Counted from the stretch's first letter, positions 1 through 7,960 are shown. The stretch: DNA of 64,000 bases from an uncultured Bacteroidia bacterium (GCA_902794155.1 CADBGN010000003.1:31326-95325), one strand, 5' to 3'. Numbers and translations are program-made. Notes: a model not told the origin generated them from the sequence alone.

Positions 1-276
1 AAGGAAGAAGCCCTACAGATACCGATCTATGGTTTGGTGGAGAACATGGCCTACTTTACACCTTCCGACATGCCTGAGAAGAAATACTACATCTTTGGTA
101 AGGAGACAGGCAAGGAGTTTGCCGACCAACTCGGTGTGCCGCTTTTGGGTCAAATCCCGATTACGGAGAAGATTGCCGAATGTGGCGATGCAGGTATGCC
201 ACTTGCCCTTGATGCCGACTCACCGGTCACCAAGGCTTTCGACAAAATCGCACAGGAAATCATCAAAAAAGGATGA
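1..276 (+). CDS. Mrp/NBP35-type Fe-S carrier ATPase, C-terminal fragment
   Basis: The reading frame is open from base 1, so only the last 91 residues are present and the start lies outside the window. The segment VENMAYF followed by a putative metal-site region, then LGVPLLGQIPI and a run ending in ADSPVTKAFDKIA, is the usual C-terminal part of Mrp/ApbC P-loop proteins. These carry Fe-S clusters to apo-enzymes in the cytoplasm. The Walker A part is not visible. The usual CxxC pair is replaced here by SDMPEKKYYIF, so the C-terminal cysteines common in bacterial Mrp are absent from the visible part. The next gene, an Nfu-type scaffold, supports an Fe-S role. The family call is firm; the exact subfamily is not. 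Confidence 0.85.
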   Translation, partial: KEEALQIPIYGLVENMAYFTPSDMPEKKYYIFGKETGKEFADQLGVPLLGQIPITEKIAECGDAGMPLALDADSPVTKAFDKIAQEIIKKG

Positions 277-281
277 TGAAT

Positions 282-345
282 TTAGCCCCATAGGGGCGAC
301 AGCTAATAAGCAGGCGACGTAAGTCCCTGCGCAATAAAAAGAAAC
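282..345. repeat. intergenic hairpin repeat after the mrp-like gene
   Basis: The gap between the mrp-like gene and nfu starts with a short palindrome (GCCCC-AT-AGGGGC), followed by a GC-rich stretch that could form a second weak hairpin. It could act as an mRNA processing or stability element within the Fe-S operon. No second copy was noticed in this window. Confidence 0.45.
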
Positions 346-355
346 AGACATAGAT

Positions 356-607
356 ATGGATAAAGAAACCATCCTCCGAAAAGTCAAAAACGTCCTCGAA
401 CAAGTGCGTCCCTACCTCCAGCAGGATGGCGGCGATGTCAACTTCGTGGAACTCACCGACGACAACACCGTCATTGTGGAACTGACGGGAGCCTGTGGCA
501 ATTGCCCGCATAGCAAAATGACCCTGAAAAACGGCATTGAATCTGTGATGAAAAAAGTTATCCCAGAAATCAAGGCTGTGGAGCAGGCTGAAACATTGGA
601 GTTATAA
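356..607 (+). CDS. NifU C-terminal domain (Nfu) Fe-S scaffold
   Basis: This 83-residue protein is a stand-alone NifU C-terminal domain. Visible hallmarks are RPYLQQDGGDVNFVEL near the N terminus and the cluster-binding motif GACGNCPHSKMT at about residues 46-57, with the CxxC pair needed to hold a bridging 4Fe-4S cluster between two subunits. Proteins of this kind receive and pass on clusters in the cytoplasm. The length matches the single-domain version. It follows an Mrp-type carrier by 79 bases, and the two probably form an Fe-S maturation operon. The start was chosen at the ATG preceding DKETILRKVKN. Confidence 0.93.
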   Translation: MDKETILRKVKNVLEQVRPYLQQDGGDVNFVELTDDNTVIVELTGACGNCPHSKMTLKNGIESVMKKVIPEIKAVEQAETLEL

Positions 608-610
608 ATA

Positions 611-693
611 GCTATCAGCCATCAGCTATCAGCAGTCAGCGTTATAGTTAGTGAGTGAAAGCTGCTGATTGCTGACGGCTGATAGCTGATAGC
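611..693. repeat. imperfect inverted repeat, intergenic
   Basis: The gap between nfu and the T9SS protein gene is filled by a long imperfect palindrome built from GCTATCAGCCATCAGC and its complement, separated by an AT-rich loop of about 20 bases. It is one of several unrelated palindromic repeat families in this window. It has no T-run, so it is not a simple terminator. Confidence 0.75.
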
Positions 694-734
694 AAAGAAA
701 TCAAACTAATTGTCAAACATAAAATCCTAAGAAA

Positions 735-2390
735 ATGAAAAAAGTTCTATTCTCATTAGTTGCTTTGCTGCTCCTTTCAGTGAGCGGCTTTGCCCAAACG
801 ACCTACACAAAGGTCACCTCCGCTTCGGGTCTTGAGGCTGGAGCCAACTACCTCATAGTGGCCCACTATGATGATCTGGGCGTTCTTGCTATGGGTTACC
901 AGAAGTCAAACAAACGTCACGCTGTGGTTGTGAGCGAAAACGGTGATGCCATTACCGTTACTCCAGGTACAGATCCCACAAGTGAAACTGACGTGTTCCA
1001 ACTCACCCTCGGCGGCAATGCTGGTGCATGGACCCTCTTCGATGAAGTCAAAGGTGGTTATCTGTATGCCGCAAGCAGCAGCAGCAACAACCTGAAGACG
1101 CAGACCACGCTTGATGCCAACGGCCAATGGAGCATCACCTTCAATACCGATGGCACGGCTGAGGTCGTCGCACAAGGTGAAAACGAGCGCAATAACATGC
1201 GTTTCAACCCGAATACCCAAAACAATGCTCCTTTGTTCAGCTGCTATGCCGAGGCTTCCAACATTGACACGCGTGTCAGCTTCTACAAAGCCGGAGGTGG
1301 CTCCACTCCTGATCCTGAGCCGAGCAACTATCCGACCCAATTCGCTGCTATGGCAGATGGCGTTGATGCCTACGTCGTGTGGCAGGATGCCACGGGAGCT
1401 CAATTGCCTTCCAAGTATTTGGTTTTGGCCTCCACGGGTAACATCACCGTTCCTGTCGACGGCACACCTGTTACCGATAGCGATCTCGCCAAGAATGTGC
1501 CTTATGGCACCAATGGCGTCGTTTTCGAAGGCTTACAGCCCAACACCACCTATCATTTCGCCATCTTCCCTTACACCAATAGCGGCGCCAACATTGACTA
1601 CAAGACCGATGGTACCTATCCCACGGCAACTGCCACGACCGAAGAGGTGTACGCTTTGCTTTATGAAGACTTTGATGAAGATCTTGGAACGTTCACCGCT
1701 TACAATGCCTATGGCGATCAGGAATGGCACCAAGGCATACATCAAGGCACGACTTATGCCAACATGAACGGCTTTGCTGAGGGTGCTGCCCATCAAAATG
1801 AAGACTGGCTGATTGGCTTTGTTGAGATTCCGAATGGAATAAGCTATAACGAGATCTGGGTTGAATTCAGCACGGCCATGAGGTATGAAGGCGACCCGCT
1901 GCGCGTGGCCATCTCTACCGATTATGACGGCAGCAGCGACCCAAGTGATTTCGAATGGGAAGACATCACCGACGCCTTCGATTATTCGACGGCCAACTAT
2001 GAATGGGTCGAGTCTGGCGCATTCGATGTTGCTGATATTGTTGCCGGTCATAGCTTCTACATCGCTTTCATCTATACCAGCAATGACACTGCTGCTGCTT
2101 CGTGGGAAATCGACTACGTAACAGTGACAGGTAAAGACATGGTTGGCGTCGCTGAAAACAAAACGATGATTGGCCTCTATCCTAATCCCGCCCGCGAGCA
2201 GGTTTCGTTCAACCTCGAGAGCGATGCCCAAGTCAGTGTCTTTGACATGACGGGCCGCAAGGTGAGCGAGACGAACGTGGCAGCTGGCAACGGCCAACTC
2301 AGCGTGAGCGAGTTGGAGAGCGGTGTCTACTTCGTCAACTTCCGCTTTGCCAATGGCAGCACGGCAGTTTCGAAGTTTGTGAAGTTCTAA
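735..2390 (+). CDS. secreted protein with T9SS type A sorting domain
   Basis: A 551-residue exported protein. Residues 1-20 form a Sec signal peptide ending GFAQ. The region of about 25-185 is a beta-rich domain I do not recognise. A Pro/Ser linker (GGGSTPDPEPSN) sits near 190, a fibronectin-III-like segment follows, and residues 310-465 look like a choice-of-anchor J/jelly-roll domain (YEDFDE start, EDWL, SWEIDYV end). The last 80 residues, with LYPNPAREQV, MTGRKV and SGVYFVNF, are a T9SS type A C-terminal domain, so the protein should cross the outer membrane by T9SS and be released or attached at the surface. The ligand or activity is not evident. Confidence 0.85.
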   Translation: MKKVLFSLVALLLLSVSGFAQTTYTKVTSASGLEAGANYLIVAHYDDLGVLAMGYQKSNKRHAVVVSENGDAITVTPGTDPTSETDVFQLTLGGNAGAWTLFDEVKGGYLYAASSSSNNLKTQTTLDANGQWSITFNTDGTAEVVAQGENERNNMRFNPNTQNNAPLFSCYAEASNIDTRVSFYKAGGGSTPDPEPSNYPTQFAAMADGVDAYVVWQDATGAQLPSKYLVLASTGNITVPVDGTPVTDSDLAKNVPYGTNGVVFEGLQPNTTYHFAIFPYTNSGANIDYKTDGTYPTATATTEEVYALLYEDFDEDLGTFTAYNAYGDQEWHQGIHQGTTYANMNGFAEGAAHQNEDWLIGFVEIPNGISYNEIWVEFSTAMRYEGDPLRVAISTDYDGSSDPSDFEWEDITDAFDYSTANYEWVESGAFDVADIVAGHSFYIAFIYTSNDTAAASWEIDYVTVTGKDMVGVAENKTMIGLYPNPAREQVSFNLESDAQVSVFDMTGRKVSETNVAAGNGQLSVSELESGVYFVNFRFANGSTAVSKFVKF

Positions 2391-2402
2391 TACAGACGCG
2401 AT

Positions 2403-2487
2403 AGCGTCATTGCGAGGAGGGAACGACGAAGCAATCCAGAAAAACAACATAATTGTCTGGATTGCTTCGTTCCTCGCAATGATGCAA
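2403..2487. repeat. palindromic repeat, family 1 (intergenic copy)
   Basis: Two arms, CATTGCGAGGAGGGAACGAC followed by GAAGCAATCCAG, and their near-complement separated by about 20 bases, make a long imperfect hairpin between two exported-protein genes. The same element, diverged, lies inside the dus coding sequence near 27.0 kb. It extends the downstream reading frame upstream in an artefactual way. Confidence 0.85.
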
Positions 2488-2499
2488 AGCGACGACAAG

Positions 2500-4056
2500 A
2501 TGAAAAAACTCCTCCTCATAGCACTCCTGTTCCTCGCCAGTTGGGCATCAGCCCAGCAGGTGGAACCTGTGCGCTATGAGGTGAACCGTTGGAACAAGGA
2601 GCAGGGCTGCCATTTCCAGACCCTAGGCGACGCTGAAGGCATCATGGTCTATGAGACCGACAAGACCGACAAGCAGAAGCACCGCCTTTGGAACTTCGCT
2701 TGCCTCGACAGCAGCCTCTACGAGACCCGCAGCGACTTGATTCCTTTGCCTGATAAGCTCAAGTTCATCGATGCTGACAGCGACGGTCATCATGCTACCT
2801 TCCTCTTTGCCAACGACGGCAACAAAAAAGCAGCTGATACGCTTGATTTCCTTGTTGTGAGCTTCAATCGGGAGGAAAAGAGTTACCAGACCTTTTGGAA
2901 CAAGTGGCCTGAGAAGTCGGTGCCATTGTCGGTGGATGTGGTTGACGGCACGATGATGATGACACTCAACAACAAAAGCGGCAACGGCGTTCTGTATTTT
3001 TATGACTTGGACAACAATTCATTCCGCACTGTGACGCCTTCCTCAGGCAGCTTCGTTTTGTTCCAGACCGAGGCTTTCCCCAAGGAACATTGTTTTGTAG
3101 TGGCGGCCAAGGAATATGAAAACAAGCATTTCGTATCCACCTCGTTTAAGGTGTTTTCGGCGAATGGCAACCTTCAAGGAAGCTATAGTTACGACAATAT
3201 CACCAATGCGGCCTTGGGTCGTATGGTGTTTCGTTTTGACGAGAGCCGAAACCTTGTGGTCATAGGCACTTTGGAGCGTGAGACGGGACGTAAGGTTAAC
3301 CTTGAAGGTGTGACCGAGAACTTCGACAAGGAGAGCGTTGGCGTGGTGTGGATGCGTTTTGTAGGTGGAACACCCGACAGCCATGTGTACCTCTTCAAGG
3401 ACATGCCCGAGATCGAACATGCCTTGACCTCCTCCGACCGTGTGCGCCTGCGTGAAGAGAAGCTGAAACTCAGCAAAAACCAAAAAGCCACAAAAGCCGA
3501 GATCGCCTTCCAGTTCCTGACTCCACGACTGACCGATTTCGGTGACCTGACCGTGTTTGCCGTTGAGGCCTTCATGCCTTATTACCATACCGAGACCCGT
3601 ATGAGCTATGGCTATTACGGATATTATGGCGGCTATCCTTACACTTACACCATTTTCGATGGCTACGACTTCTTCAGCGAGGTGCTTTTGGCCTTCGACC
3701 ATGAAGGCAATTTGAAATGGCAACAGTCGGTGAAGTTTGACAACGAGCTTACCTACGAGCTCTTTCCCCATGCCTCTGAGGGTGTTTGCTATGACGAGTT
3801 GGTGGTGGCCTCGCCCTACCATAACAACTTGAGATATACTGCTTTCGACAAAGACGCCCAAGTCTTGATGAACCAACAGAGCGAAAAGTTGGCTCCAACC
3901 CATGGCGGCGACTATGTGGAGGATGAGTATTTCGCGCAAATGACTCAATGGTACGGTAACCGTTTTCTCATCTATGGTTCTCAGATCATCCAGAACAGTA
4001 CACAACCCCAAGCCAAGCGTTCAGTGTTTTATCTTCAAAAGGTCCAATACGATTGA
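2500..4056 (+). CDS. exported protein of unknown function
   Basis: 518 residues, starting at the ATG of MKKLLLIALL. The frame is open for 30 more codons upstream, but that stretch is the palindromic repeat and gives no signal peptide, so it was rejected. A clear Sec signal ends at about residue 19 (WASAQ). No conserved domain was recognised. The rest is a mixed, probably beta-rich soluble domain with a striking Tyr/Gly-rich stretch (GYYGYYGGYPYTYT) at about residues 369-384. It lacks a T9SS tail and a lipobox, so periplasmic location is the simplest reading. It is followed after 3 bases by the methyltransferase-like gene, suggesting co-transcription. Confidence 0.7.
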   Translation: MKKLLLIALLFLASWASAQQVEPVRYEVNRWNKEQGCHFQTLGDAEGIMVYETDKTDKQKHRLWNFACLDSSLYETRSDLIPLPDKLKFIDADSDGHHATFLFANDGNKKAADTLDFLVVSFNREEKSYQTFWNKWPEKSVPLSVDVVDGTMMMTLNNKSGNGVLYFYDLDNNSFRTVTPSSGSFVLFQTEAFPKEHCFVVAAKEYENKHFVSTSFKVFSANGNLQGSYSYDNITNAALGRMVFRFDESRNLVVIGTLERETGRKVNLEGVTENFDKESVGVVWMRFVGGTPDSHVYLFKDMPEIEHALTSSDRVRLREEKLKLSKNQKATKAEIAFQFLTPRLTDFGDLTVFAVEAFMPYYHTETRMSYGYYGYYGGYPYTYTIFDGYDFFSEVLLAFDHEGNLKWQQSVKFDNELTYELFPHASEGVCYDELVVASPYHNNLRYTAFDKDAQVLMNQQSEKLAPTHGGDYVEDEYFAQMTQWYGNRFLIYGSQIIQNSTQPQAKRSVFYLQKVQYD

Positions 4057-4059
4057 GTT

Positions 4060-4728
4060 ATGTTGACGAGTTATCTTAAATACTTGTTCCGACGCAAGAG
4101 CAAATATAAGGTGCATTCGCCCTTTGTGTACGACTTTATGACCAAAGTCTTGTACGACAAAGGACCCAATATTGATTATGACACCATGCTGAGAATCAGT
4201 CGCTTGTTGGACGGAAAGAGATATGCCACTCGTTCGCGACGGAAAGAAGCGCGATTGCTCTATCGTTTGGTTAACTATCTTGAGCCCGAGGCTGTGGTGT
4301 CGTTTGGCACACTCTCGGCACTCAATACTACGGCCTTGGCTTTGGGTAACTTGCAAACTAAGGTCTATCTCGACCACTCTGCTGACTTCCTTGAAACCAT
4401 GTACTCAATGGGTGTGGTCAACGTCAACTTGTTGCGTCGTGACAAACCCGAGCAGGAACAATTGGAGCGGCTGAGTCTTGATTATGTGTTTTTTGGGTTA
4501 AATGACTTTGGCGAGGACACGTGGAACAAACTTGAGGAAGCATACGCACAAGCCAACGAGGAGACGGTTCTCATTTTTGAGGGGATTCATCATTCGAGTC
4601 GTACAGAGGAAGCTTGGGAAGCCATTATTGCCGACGAAGACGTCACCTTGAGCATGGATTTGTATTCAGTTGGCATTGTTTTCTTCCGTGAAGGCATTGA
4701 GAAACAGGATTTTGTACTTAAATATTAA
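4060..4728 (+). CDS. class I SAM-dependent methyltransferase-like protein
   Basis: 222 residues with the N-terminal signature HSPFVYDFMTKVLY, typical of a Bacteroidota family annotated as SAM-dependent methyltransferases. In that family a Rossmann fold follows; here VVSFGTLSALNTTALAL (about residues 85-101) occupies the SAM-loop position. The usual acidic GxGxG pattern is weak, so substrate and even catalytic activity are uncertain. It is cytoplasmic, with no signal or membrane segment. The ATG lies 3 bases after the preceding stop, so it probably shares that transcript. Confidence 0.6.
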   Translation: MLTSYLKYLFRRKSKYKVHSPFVYDFMTKVLYDKGPNIDYDTMLRISRLLDGKRYATRSRRKEARLLYRLVNYLEPEAVVSFGTLSALNTTALALGNLQTKVYLDHSADFLETMYSMGVVNVNLLRRDKPEQEQLERLSLDYVFFGLNDFGEDTWNKLEEAYAQANEETVLIFEGIHHSSRTEEAWEAIIADEDVTLSMDLYSVGIVFFREGIEKQDFVLKY

Positions 4729-4760
4729 TGCTGAATTAGGAATGCGGAATGTTGAATGCT

Positions 4761-4800
4761 GAATTTTTGAATTTTTGAATTTTTGAATCTTTGAATTTTA
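4761..4800 (+). repeat. AT-rich TTTTTGAA tandem leader
   Basis: Directly before the adenosyltransferase start there are four or five near-identical heptamers (TTTTTGAA, CTTTGAA). Related stretches lie just before rbfA (from 17741) and the ornithine aminotransferase gene (from 24741). Confidence 0.6.
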
Positions 4801-4801
4801 G

Positions 4802-5362
4802 ATGAAGAATATCACATATACCAAAACTGGTGACGAAGGCAAGACCTCGTTGATAGGAGGCTTGCGCGTCGCGAAATATGACGACAGGGTGGAAGCATAC
4901 GGTACTGTCGATGAGCTGAGTGCTTTCATCGGTGTGCTTTACGACCAGGAAGGCGTCACCGCTGAGATGAAGACCGTGTTGGATACCGTGCAAAACAAGT
5001 TGTTCACCATTGAGTCGCATTTCGCCTTGGACGAGAACTCCGAGGTCAAGAAGATGATCCCTGTGTTGAGTCCTGATGATGTGGCCTATTTGGAACATGA
5101 AATCGACGTGATGAACGAACAGTTACCCGAATTGAGGAGCTTCGTCATTCCGGGTGGCAATCTCAAAGCGAGTCATGCCCATGTGTGTCGTACGGTGTGC
5201 CGTCGTGCCGAGCGTCAGGGTTGGCGTTTGGCTGCCCAACATCCCATCGATGCGCTCGATTTGAAGTACCTGAATCGATTGTCGGATTACTTCTTTGTTT
5301 TGGCAAGATTTTTTGGCTTTTTAGACAAAATTGATGAAAATAACTGGGAATCAAATAAATAA
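4802..5362 (+). CDS. cob(I)alamin adenosyltransferase, PduO type
   Basis: 186 residues, close to the usual PduO-type length. The N terminus carries the ATP-binding signature TKTGDEGKTSLIGG (residues 6-19), followed by DRVEAYGTVDELSAFIG. Near residues 117-145 lies the second conserved block, FVIPGGNLKASHAHVCRTVCRRAER. The enzyme transfers the 5-prime-deoxyadenosyl group of ATP to cob(I)alamin, giving adenosylcobalamin for methylmalonyl-CoA mutase and similar enzymes. No other cobalamin gene lies nearby, which fits a salvage role. The AT-rich tandem repeat abuts the start codon. Confidence 0.92.
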   Translation: MKNITYTKTGDEGKTSLIGGLRVAKYDDRVEAYGTVDELSAFIGVLYDQEGVTAEMKTVLDTVQNKLFTIESHFALDENSEVKKMIPVLSPDDVAYLEHEIDVMNEQLPELRSFVIPGGNLKASHAHVCRTVCRRAERQGWRLAAQHPIDALDLKYLNRLSDYFFVLARFFGFLDKIDENNWESNK

Positions 5363-5390
5363 TTCAACAGTATTTTAGAATCAAAACCCC

Positions 5391-5420
5391 TTGCCAGTTG
5401 AGAAAATACTTGTACTTTTG
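5391..5420 (+). promoter_or_regulatory. Bacteroidota-type promoter
   Basis: A -33 element TTGC at 5391 and a -7 element TACTTTTG at 5413-5420, 18 bases apart, match the phylum consensus TTTG/TAnnTTTG and lie about 40 bases before the DUF2795-like gene. Confidence 0.7.
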
Positions 5421-5458
5421 CGCCCTCAAAATAGAGTAACACAAAAACAGAAAATACA

Positions 5459-5680
5459 ATGTATTGGACACTAGAATTAGCCTCAAAATTGGAAGACGCC
5501 CCGTGGCCGGCAACCCGTGACGAGCTGTTGGATTGGGCTTTGCGTACGGGTGCTCAGGAAGAGATCATCGAGAACCTTCAGGAAATCGAAGACGAGGGTG
5601 AGATCTACGAACGCATAGAAGACCTCTGGCCCGATTATCCTTCGAAGGACGATTTCTTTTTCAACGAGGACGAGTACTAA
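5459..5680 (+). CDS. DUF2795-like small acidic protein
   Basis: 73 residues, very acidic, cytoplasmic. The segment WPATRDELLDWALRTGAQEEIIENLQ resembles the DUF2795 fold, which places a short helical bundle near the N terminus, and the tail DDFFFNEDEY is acidic. Bacteroidota genomes commonly carry one such protein of unknown role. It has its own promoter and a strong terminator, so it is a monocistronic unit, probably well expressed. Confidence 0.75.
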   Translation: MYWTLELASKLEDAPWPATRDELLDWALRTGAQEEIIENLQEIEDEGEIYERIEDLWPDYPSKDDFFFNEDEY

Positions 5681-6050
5681 TTAGCAACTAACTGTAAATC
5701 AGTTAAATAAAGAAGATTCTTAGGTTGACTAAGAGTCTTTTTTTATGCCTTTTTTGGTCGATTTTGGGCATTTTTTCGCCCAAAGTTAACCTAAAGTTGT
5801 ACATAATTACTCCTTTTTTTCTAACAAGATTTTCATTGTTGAATTATATGTTTTGCATGTTTTGAGTCAGAGTAATTTTCTGTGCCGTTTTTCGACAATG
5901 AAGGCAATTTCTTATCCGGTGTAAGTAAAATTACGTAAAAATCATCGTTCTTGTCATTTTTTTCTTCTGGATTTGTTTTTTGGCACGCTTTTTGGATTGT
6001 TTTATGGCAGAGCAAAAAAACACTATTTAATGAGAATTCAAAATAAAGTG
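5681..6050. other. long intergenic stretch, mostly without recognisable features
   Basis: After the terminator at 5713 there are about 300 bases of AT-rich sequence with T-runs and no convincing reading frame on the plus strand. The minus-strand frame over it (5833-6591) reads into the tandem repeat of the next gene and looks non-coding. Only the promoter and leader at the right end (from 6051) are recognisable. Confidence 0.5.
5713..5745 (+). terminator. rho-independent terminator
   Basis: Stem AAGATTCTTAG/CTAAGAGTCTT with a 5-base loop, followed by a run of Ts, 32 bases after the DUF2795-like gene. Confidence 0.88.
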
Positions 6051-6141
6051 TATATTTGCAACTGAAAAATAGTATAGCGGAAGCCGAAAAGCTCATGAGT
6101 AGGCAAAAAATCAAAAGTTGCGCCCGACACGTATTAGGGAT
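6051..6141 (+). promoter_or_regulatory. promoter plus conserved leader, copy 1
   Basis: The -7 element TATATTTG (6051-6058) is followed by an 80-base leader that recurs almost unchanged upstream of the gene at 8061. Shared blocks are GCAACTG at the 5-prime end, AGTATAGCGGAAGCCGAAAA, GAGTAGGCA, ATCAAAAGTTGCGCCCGACAC and TTAGGGAT. GCAACT near the start can pair with AGTTGC near the end, closing a structured domain. Conservation of a non-coding leader with variable linkers suggests an RNA element or operator, though recent duplication of the whole unit is also possible. Confidence 0.65.
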
Positions 6142-6147
6142 AAAAAA

Positions 6148-6639
6148 ATGAAGAAACTCGTTATGACTTTTGCAATCGTTGCCTTCTTGATCGGCGGTCT
6201 CTCCCTCAACGCCAGTGCACAAAAGAAGGTTAAAGCCACTAAAAGTAAGGTTGAAATCACACAAGACGAAAAGAAGCTTGGTAAAGCTCAAGACGAAAAG
6301 AAGATTGGTAAAGCTCAAGATGAAAAGAAGATTGGTAAAGCTCAAGATGAAAAGAAGATTGGAAATGCTCAAGGTGAAAAGAAGATTGGAAATGCTCAAG
6401 GTGTGGCCAACTATGACCAGATGCTCAAAGACTTTGAAACCAACATCGACATGTACATTGCTGCTTATGAAAAGGCCATGAAAGGTACTGCTGATAAGAA
6501 CGATTTCATGACTTATCAGAAGAAGGCTTTGGCTCTGCAAGCCATGCTGGACAAGGCAAAGGACAAATTGAATCCAAATCAAGTTGAACAATACATCAAA
6601 CTTAAAGCCAAATTGGCCGAAGCTCTGAGGAGAAAGTAA
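6148..6639 (+). CDS. small exported Lys-rich protein with 9-residue repeats
   Basis: 163 residues. The ATG of MKKLVMTFAI was chosen because a signal peptide follows at once (residues 1-24, ending NASAQ); the 10 extra upstream codons are leader sequence. Residues 39-83 are five copies of a 9-residue unit (QDEKKIGKA type). The remaining C-terminal part is helical and charged, with DFMTYQKKALALQ. It is paralogous in its N terminus and general make-up to the gene at 8061. Location is probably periplasmic. Function is unknown; the charged helical composition would allow binding of an acidic polymer, but that is speculation. Confidence 0.7.
   Translation: MKKLVMTFAIVAFLIGGLSLNASAQKKVKATKSKVEITQDEKKLGKAQDEKKIGKAQDEKKIGKAQDEKKIGNAQGEKKIGNAQGVANYDQMLKDFETNIDMYIAAYEKAMKGTADKNDFMTYQKKALALQAMLDKAKDKLNPNQVEQYIKLKAKLAEALRRK
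6262..6396 (+). repeat. 27-bp in-frame tandem repeat, five units
   Basis: Five head-to-tail copies of a 27-base unit beginning CAAGACGAAAAGAAG, differing at only a few bases, encode the 9-residue repeats of the exported protein. Copy number probably varies between strains. Confidence 0.92.
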
Positions 6640-6660
6640 GCAGTAAAATTGATCGAATTA

Positions 6661-6698
6661 AGAGGGCAAAAGGAAGGTGTTCCTTTTGTCCTCTTTTT
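6661..6698 (+). terminator. rho-independent terminator
   Basis: A stem of 14 pairs (AGAGGGCAAAAGGA and its complement) with a 6-base loop and a T-run, just after the repeat protein gene. Confidence 0.93.
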
Positions 6699-6742
6699 AT
6701 TCATACTTTATCAATCAGAATAAAACTAACCGTCTCAGACGA

Positions 6743-7294
6743 ATGTCTATACCATTAATAAAGAGAATGCGCCTTGTAGCCCAAATCACCAGAGGGCTTT
6801 TTCTGACAGATGCTAAACACTCGCTTTTTGGCCGTTTGTGGCAGCTGTTTTTGCGTTTTACTTGGGAACTACCTCAAACATTGATTGGCTGGATTTATTC
6901 TGTGACGCGTGCACTTGTAGGGCAAGTCGACCGTGTAGATGCTTTTGGCGGCATTACCTTTGTGACGAAAAAAGTCTTTAAATATAGTATGGGTGTCTCG
7001 TTGGGTACATTCGTCGACCTTTGGGCGGCTCCATGGATGTTAGGAGAAGGAAGTCGGTATGTTCTTGGCAATCAAATATGCATGCATGAGTTTGGGCATA
7101 CTATCGATAGCCAGCGTTTCGGGTGGACTTATCTTTTTATTATCGGTCTGCCCAGTTTGATGAGTGCCCACAAGGGAGACCATAATGTGTTTTGGACCGA
7201 AATCCGGGCCAACCGTCATGCTAAACGGTATTTCAGCAAGTATTACAGTATCGCCTGGAATGAGTCGGGCTATCCGACCGAAAACTATGCATAG
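6743..7294 (+). CDS. membrane protein with HEXXH motif, putative metallopeptidase-like
   Basis: 183 residues from the ATG of MSIPLIKRMR. The frame is open to 6677, but that upstream part lies in the terminator stem. Two or three hydrophobic segments are visible (around LPQTLIGWIYSV, MGVSLGTFVDLWAAP and YLFIIGLPSLMSA). HEFGH, followed by TIDSQ, lies just before the last, and WTEIRANRHA about 30 residues later could supply a third zinc ligand (E). This order matches a small Bacteroidota membrane family with HEYGH..Q signatures and no known function. Peptidase activity is inferred from the motif only. Confidence 0.6.
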   Translation: MSIPLIKRMRLVAQITRGLFLTDAKHSLFGRLWQLFLRFTWELPQTLIGWIYSVTRALVGQVDRVDAFGGITFVTKKVFKYSMGVSLGTFVDLWAAPWMLGEGSRYVLGNQICMHEFGHTIDSQRFGWTYLFIIGLPSLMSAHKGDHNVFWTEIRANRHAKRYFSKYYSIAWNESGYPTENYA

Positions 7295-7305
7295 GCATCG
7301 TGTTA

Positions 7306-7851
7306 TTAAATCACTCGCTCGTTAACAATTCTCCATTCGCCTGGTTTCAGCGCGTCAAGTGAAATGTTCCCTATCTTTACTCGAATTAAGCGAAGCGTGG
7401 GAAAACCTACCGCGGCGGTCATGTGGCGCACTTGCCGGTTTTTGCCTTCGATGAGGGTAAGACGCACCCAACTGGTTGGGATATTGGCACGAAAGCGGAT
7501 GGGTGGCACCCGTTCCCAAAGGTCTTCTGGGGGAACGGCTATCTCGGCTTGGCAAGGTTTGGTGCGGTAGTTTTTGATGGTTACGCCCTTTTTCAATTGA
7601 TTGATAGCCTCTTGAGTGATTTGTCCATCCACTTGGGCCAAATAAGTGCGTGGATGTTCAAACTTGGGATCCAGCAGCTTTTTGATGAGTCTTCCTTCGT
7701 CGGTAAGGAGCAAGGCACCTTCACTGTCGTGGTCAAGGCGCCCTGCCGCATACACTCCTTGGGGAAAGCCGAATTCGTTGAGTGCGCGATGTCCGGATTC
7801 TGGAGTGAACTGGCTGAGTACGCCAAATGGTTTGTTGAAAAGAATCACCAT
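7306..7851 (-). CDS. rluE: 23S rRNA pseudouridine synthase, RluE type
   Basis: 181 residues from the ATG of MVILFNKPFG; 10 further upstream codons look non-coding. The RsuA/RluE signature GRLDHDSEGALLLT (residues 38-51) holds the catalytic Asp40. The second block, GKNRQVRHMTAAVGFPTLRL, is near the C terminus. There is no S4 domain, and the short form with KPFGVLSQF fits RluE, which modifies U2457 of 23S rRNA in E. coli. RluE-like versus RluB/RluF-like assignment rests on length and N terminus. Confidence 0.88.
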   Translation of the reverse strand: MVILFNKPFGVLSQFTPESGHRALNEFGFPQGVYAAGRLDHDSEGALLLTDEGRLIKKLLDPKFEHPRTYLAQVDGQITQEAINQLKKGVTIKNYRTKPCQAEIAVPPEDLWERVPPIRFRANIPTSWVRLTLIEGKNRQVRHMTAAVGFPTLRLIRVKIGNISLDALKPGEWRIVNERVI

Positions 7852-7960
7852 AATTAATCGGCAAAGACAAATCAAATGCAAAATTACAATATTTTAATGA
7901 TTAAAAAAATCGACCTATTGCTCTTTCTGGTATGATTTTTGTAAAATCATAATAAAGATA

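Noticed and set aside
2410-2499. Upstream start for the exported protein at 2500
   Set aside because: The added 30 codons are the translated palindromic repeat and would bury the signal peptide.
2500-4056. T9SS cargo assignment for the exported protein
   Set aside because: The C terminus (ending VFYLQKVQYD) lacks the type A or B sorting pattern.
6262-6396. Possible CRISPR-like repeat array
   Set aside because: Units are directly adjacent without spacers and encode protein repeats in frame.
5833-6591. 252-codon minus-strand frame over the leader and 27-bp repeat
   Set aside because: Its repeats are the complement of the exported-protein repeats; Leu/Ser/Phe-rich shadow with no supporting promoter or homology.
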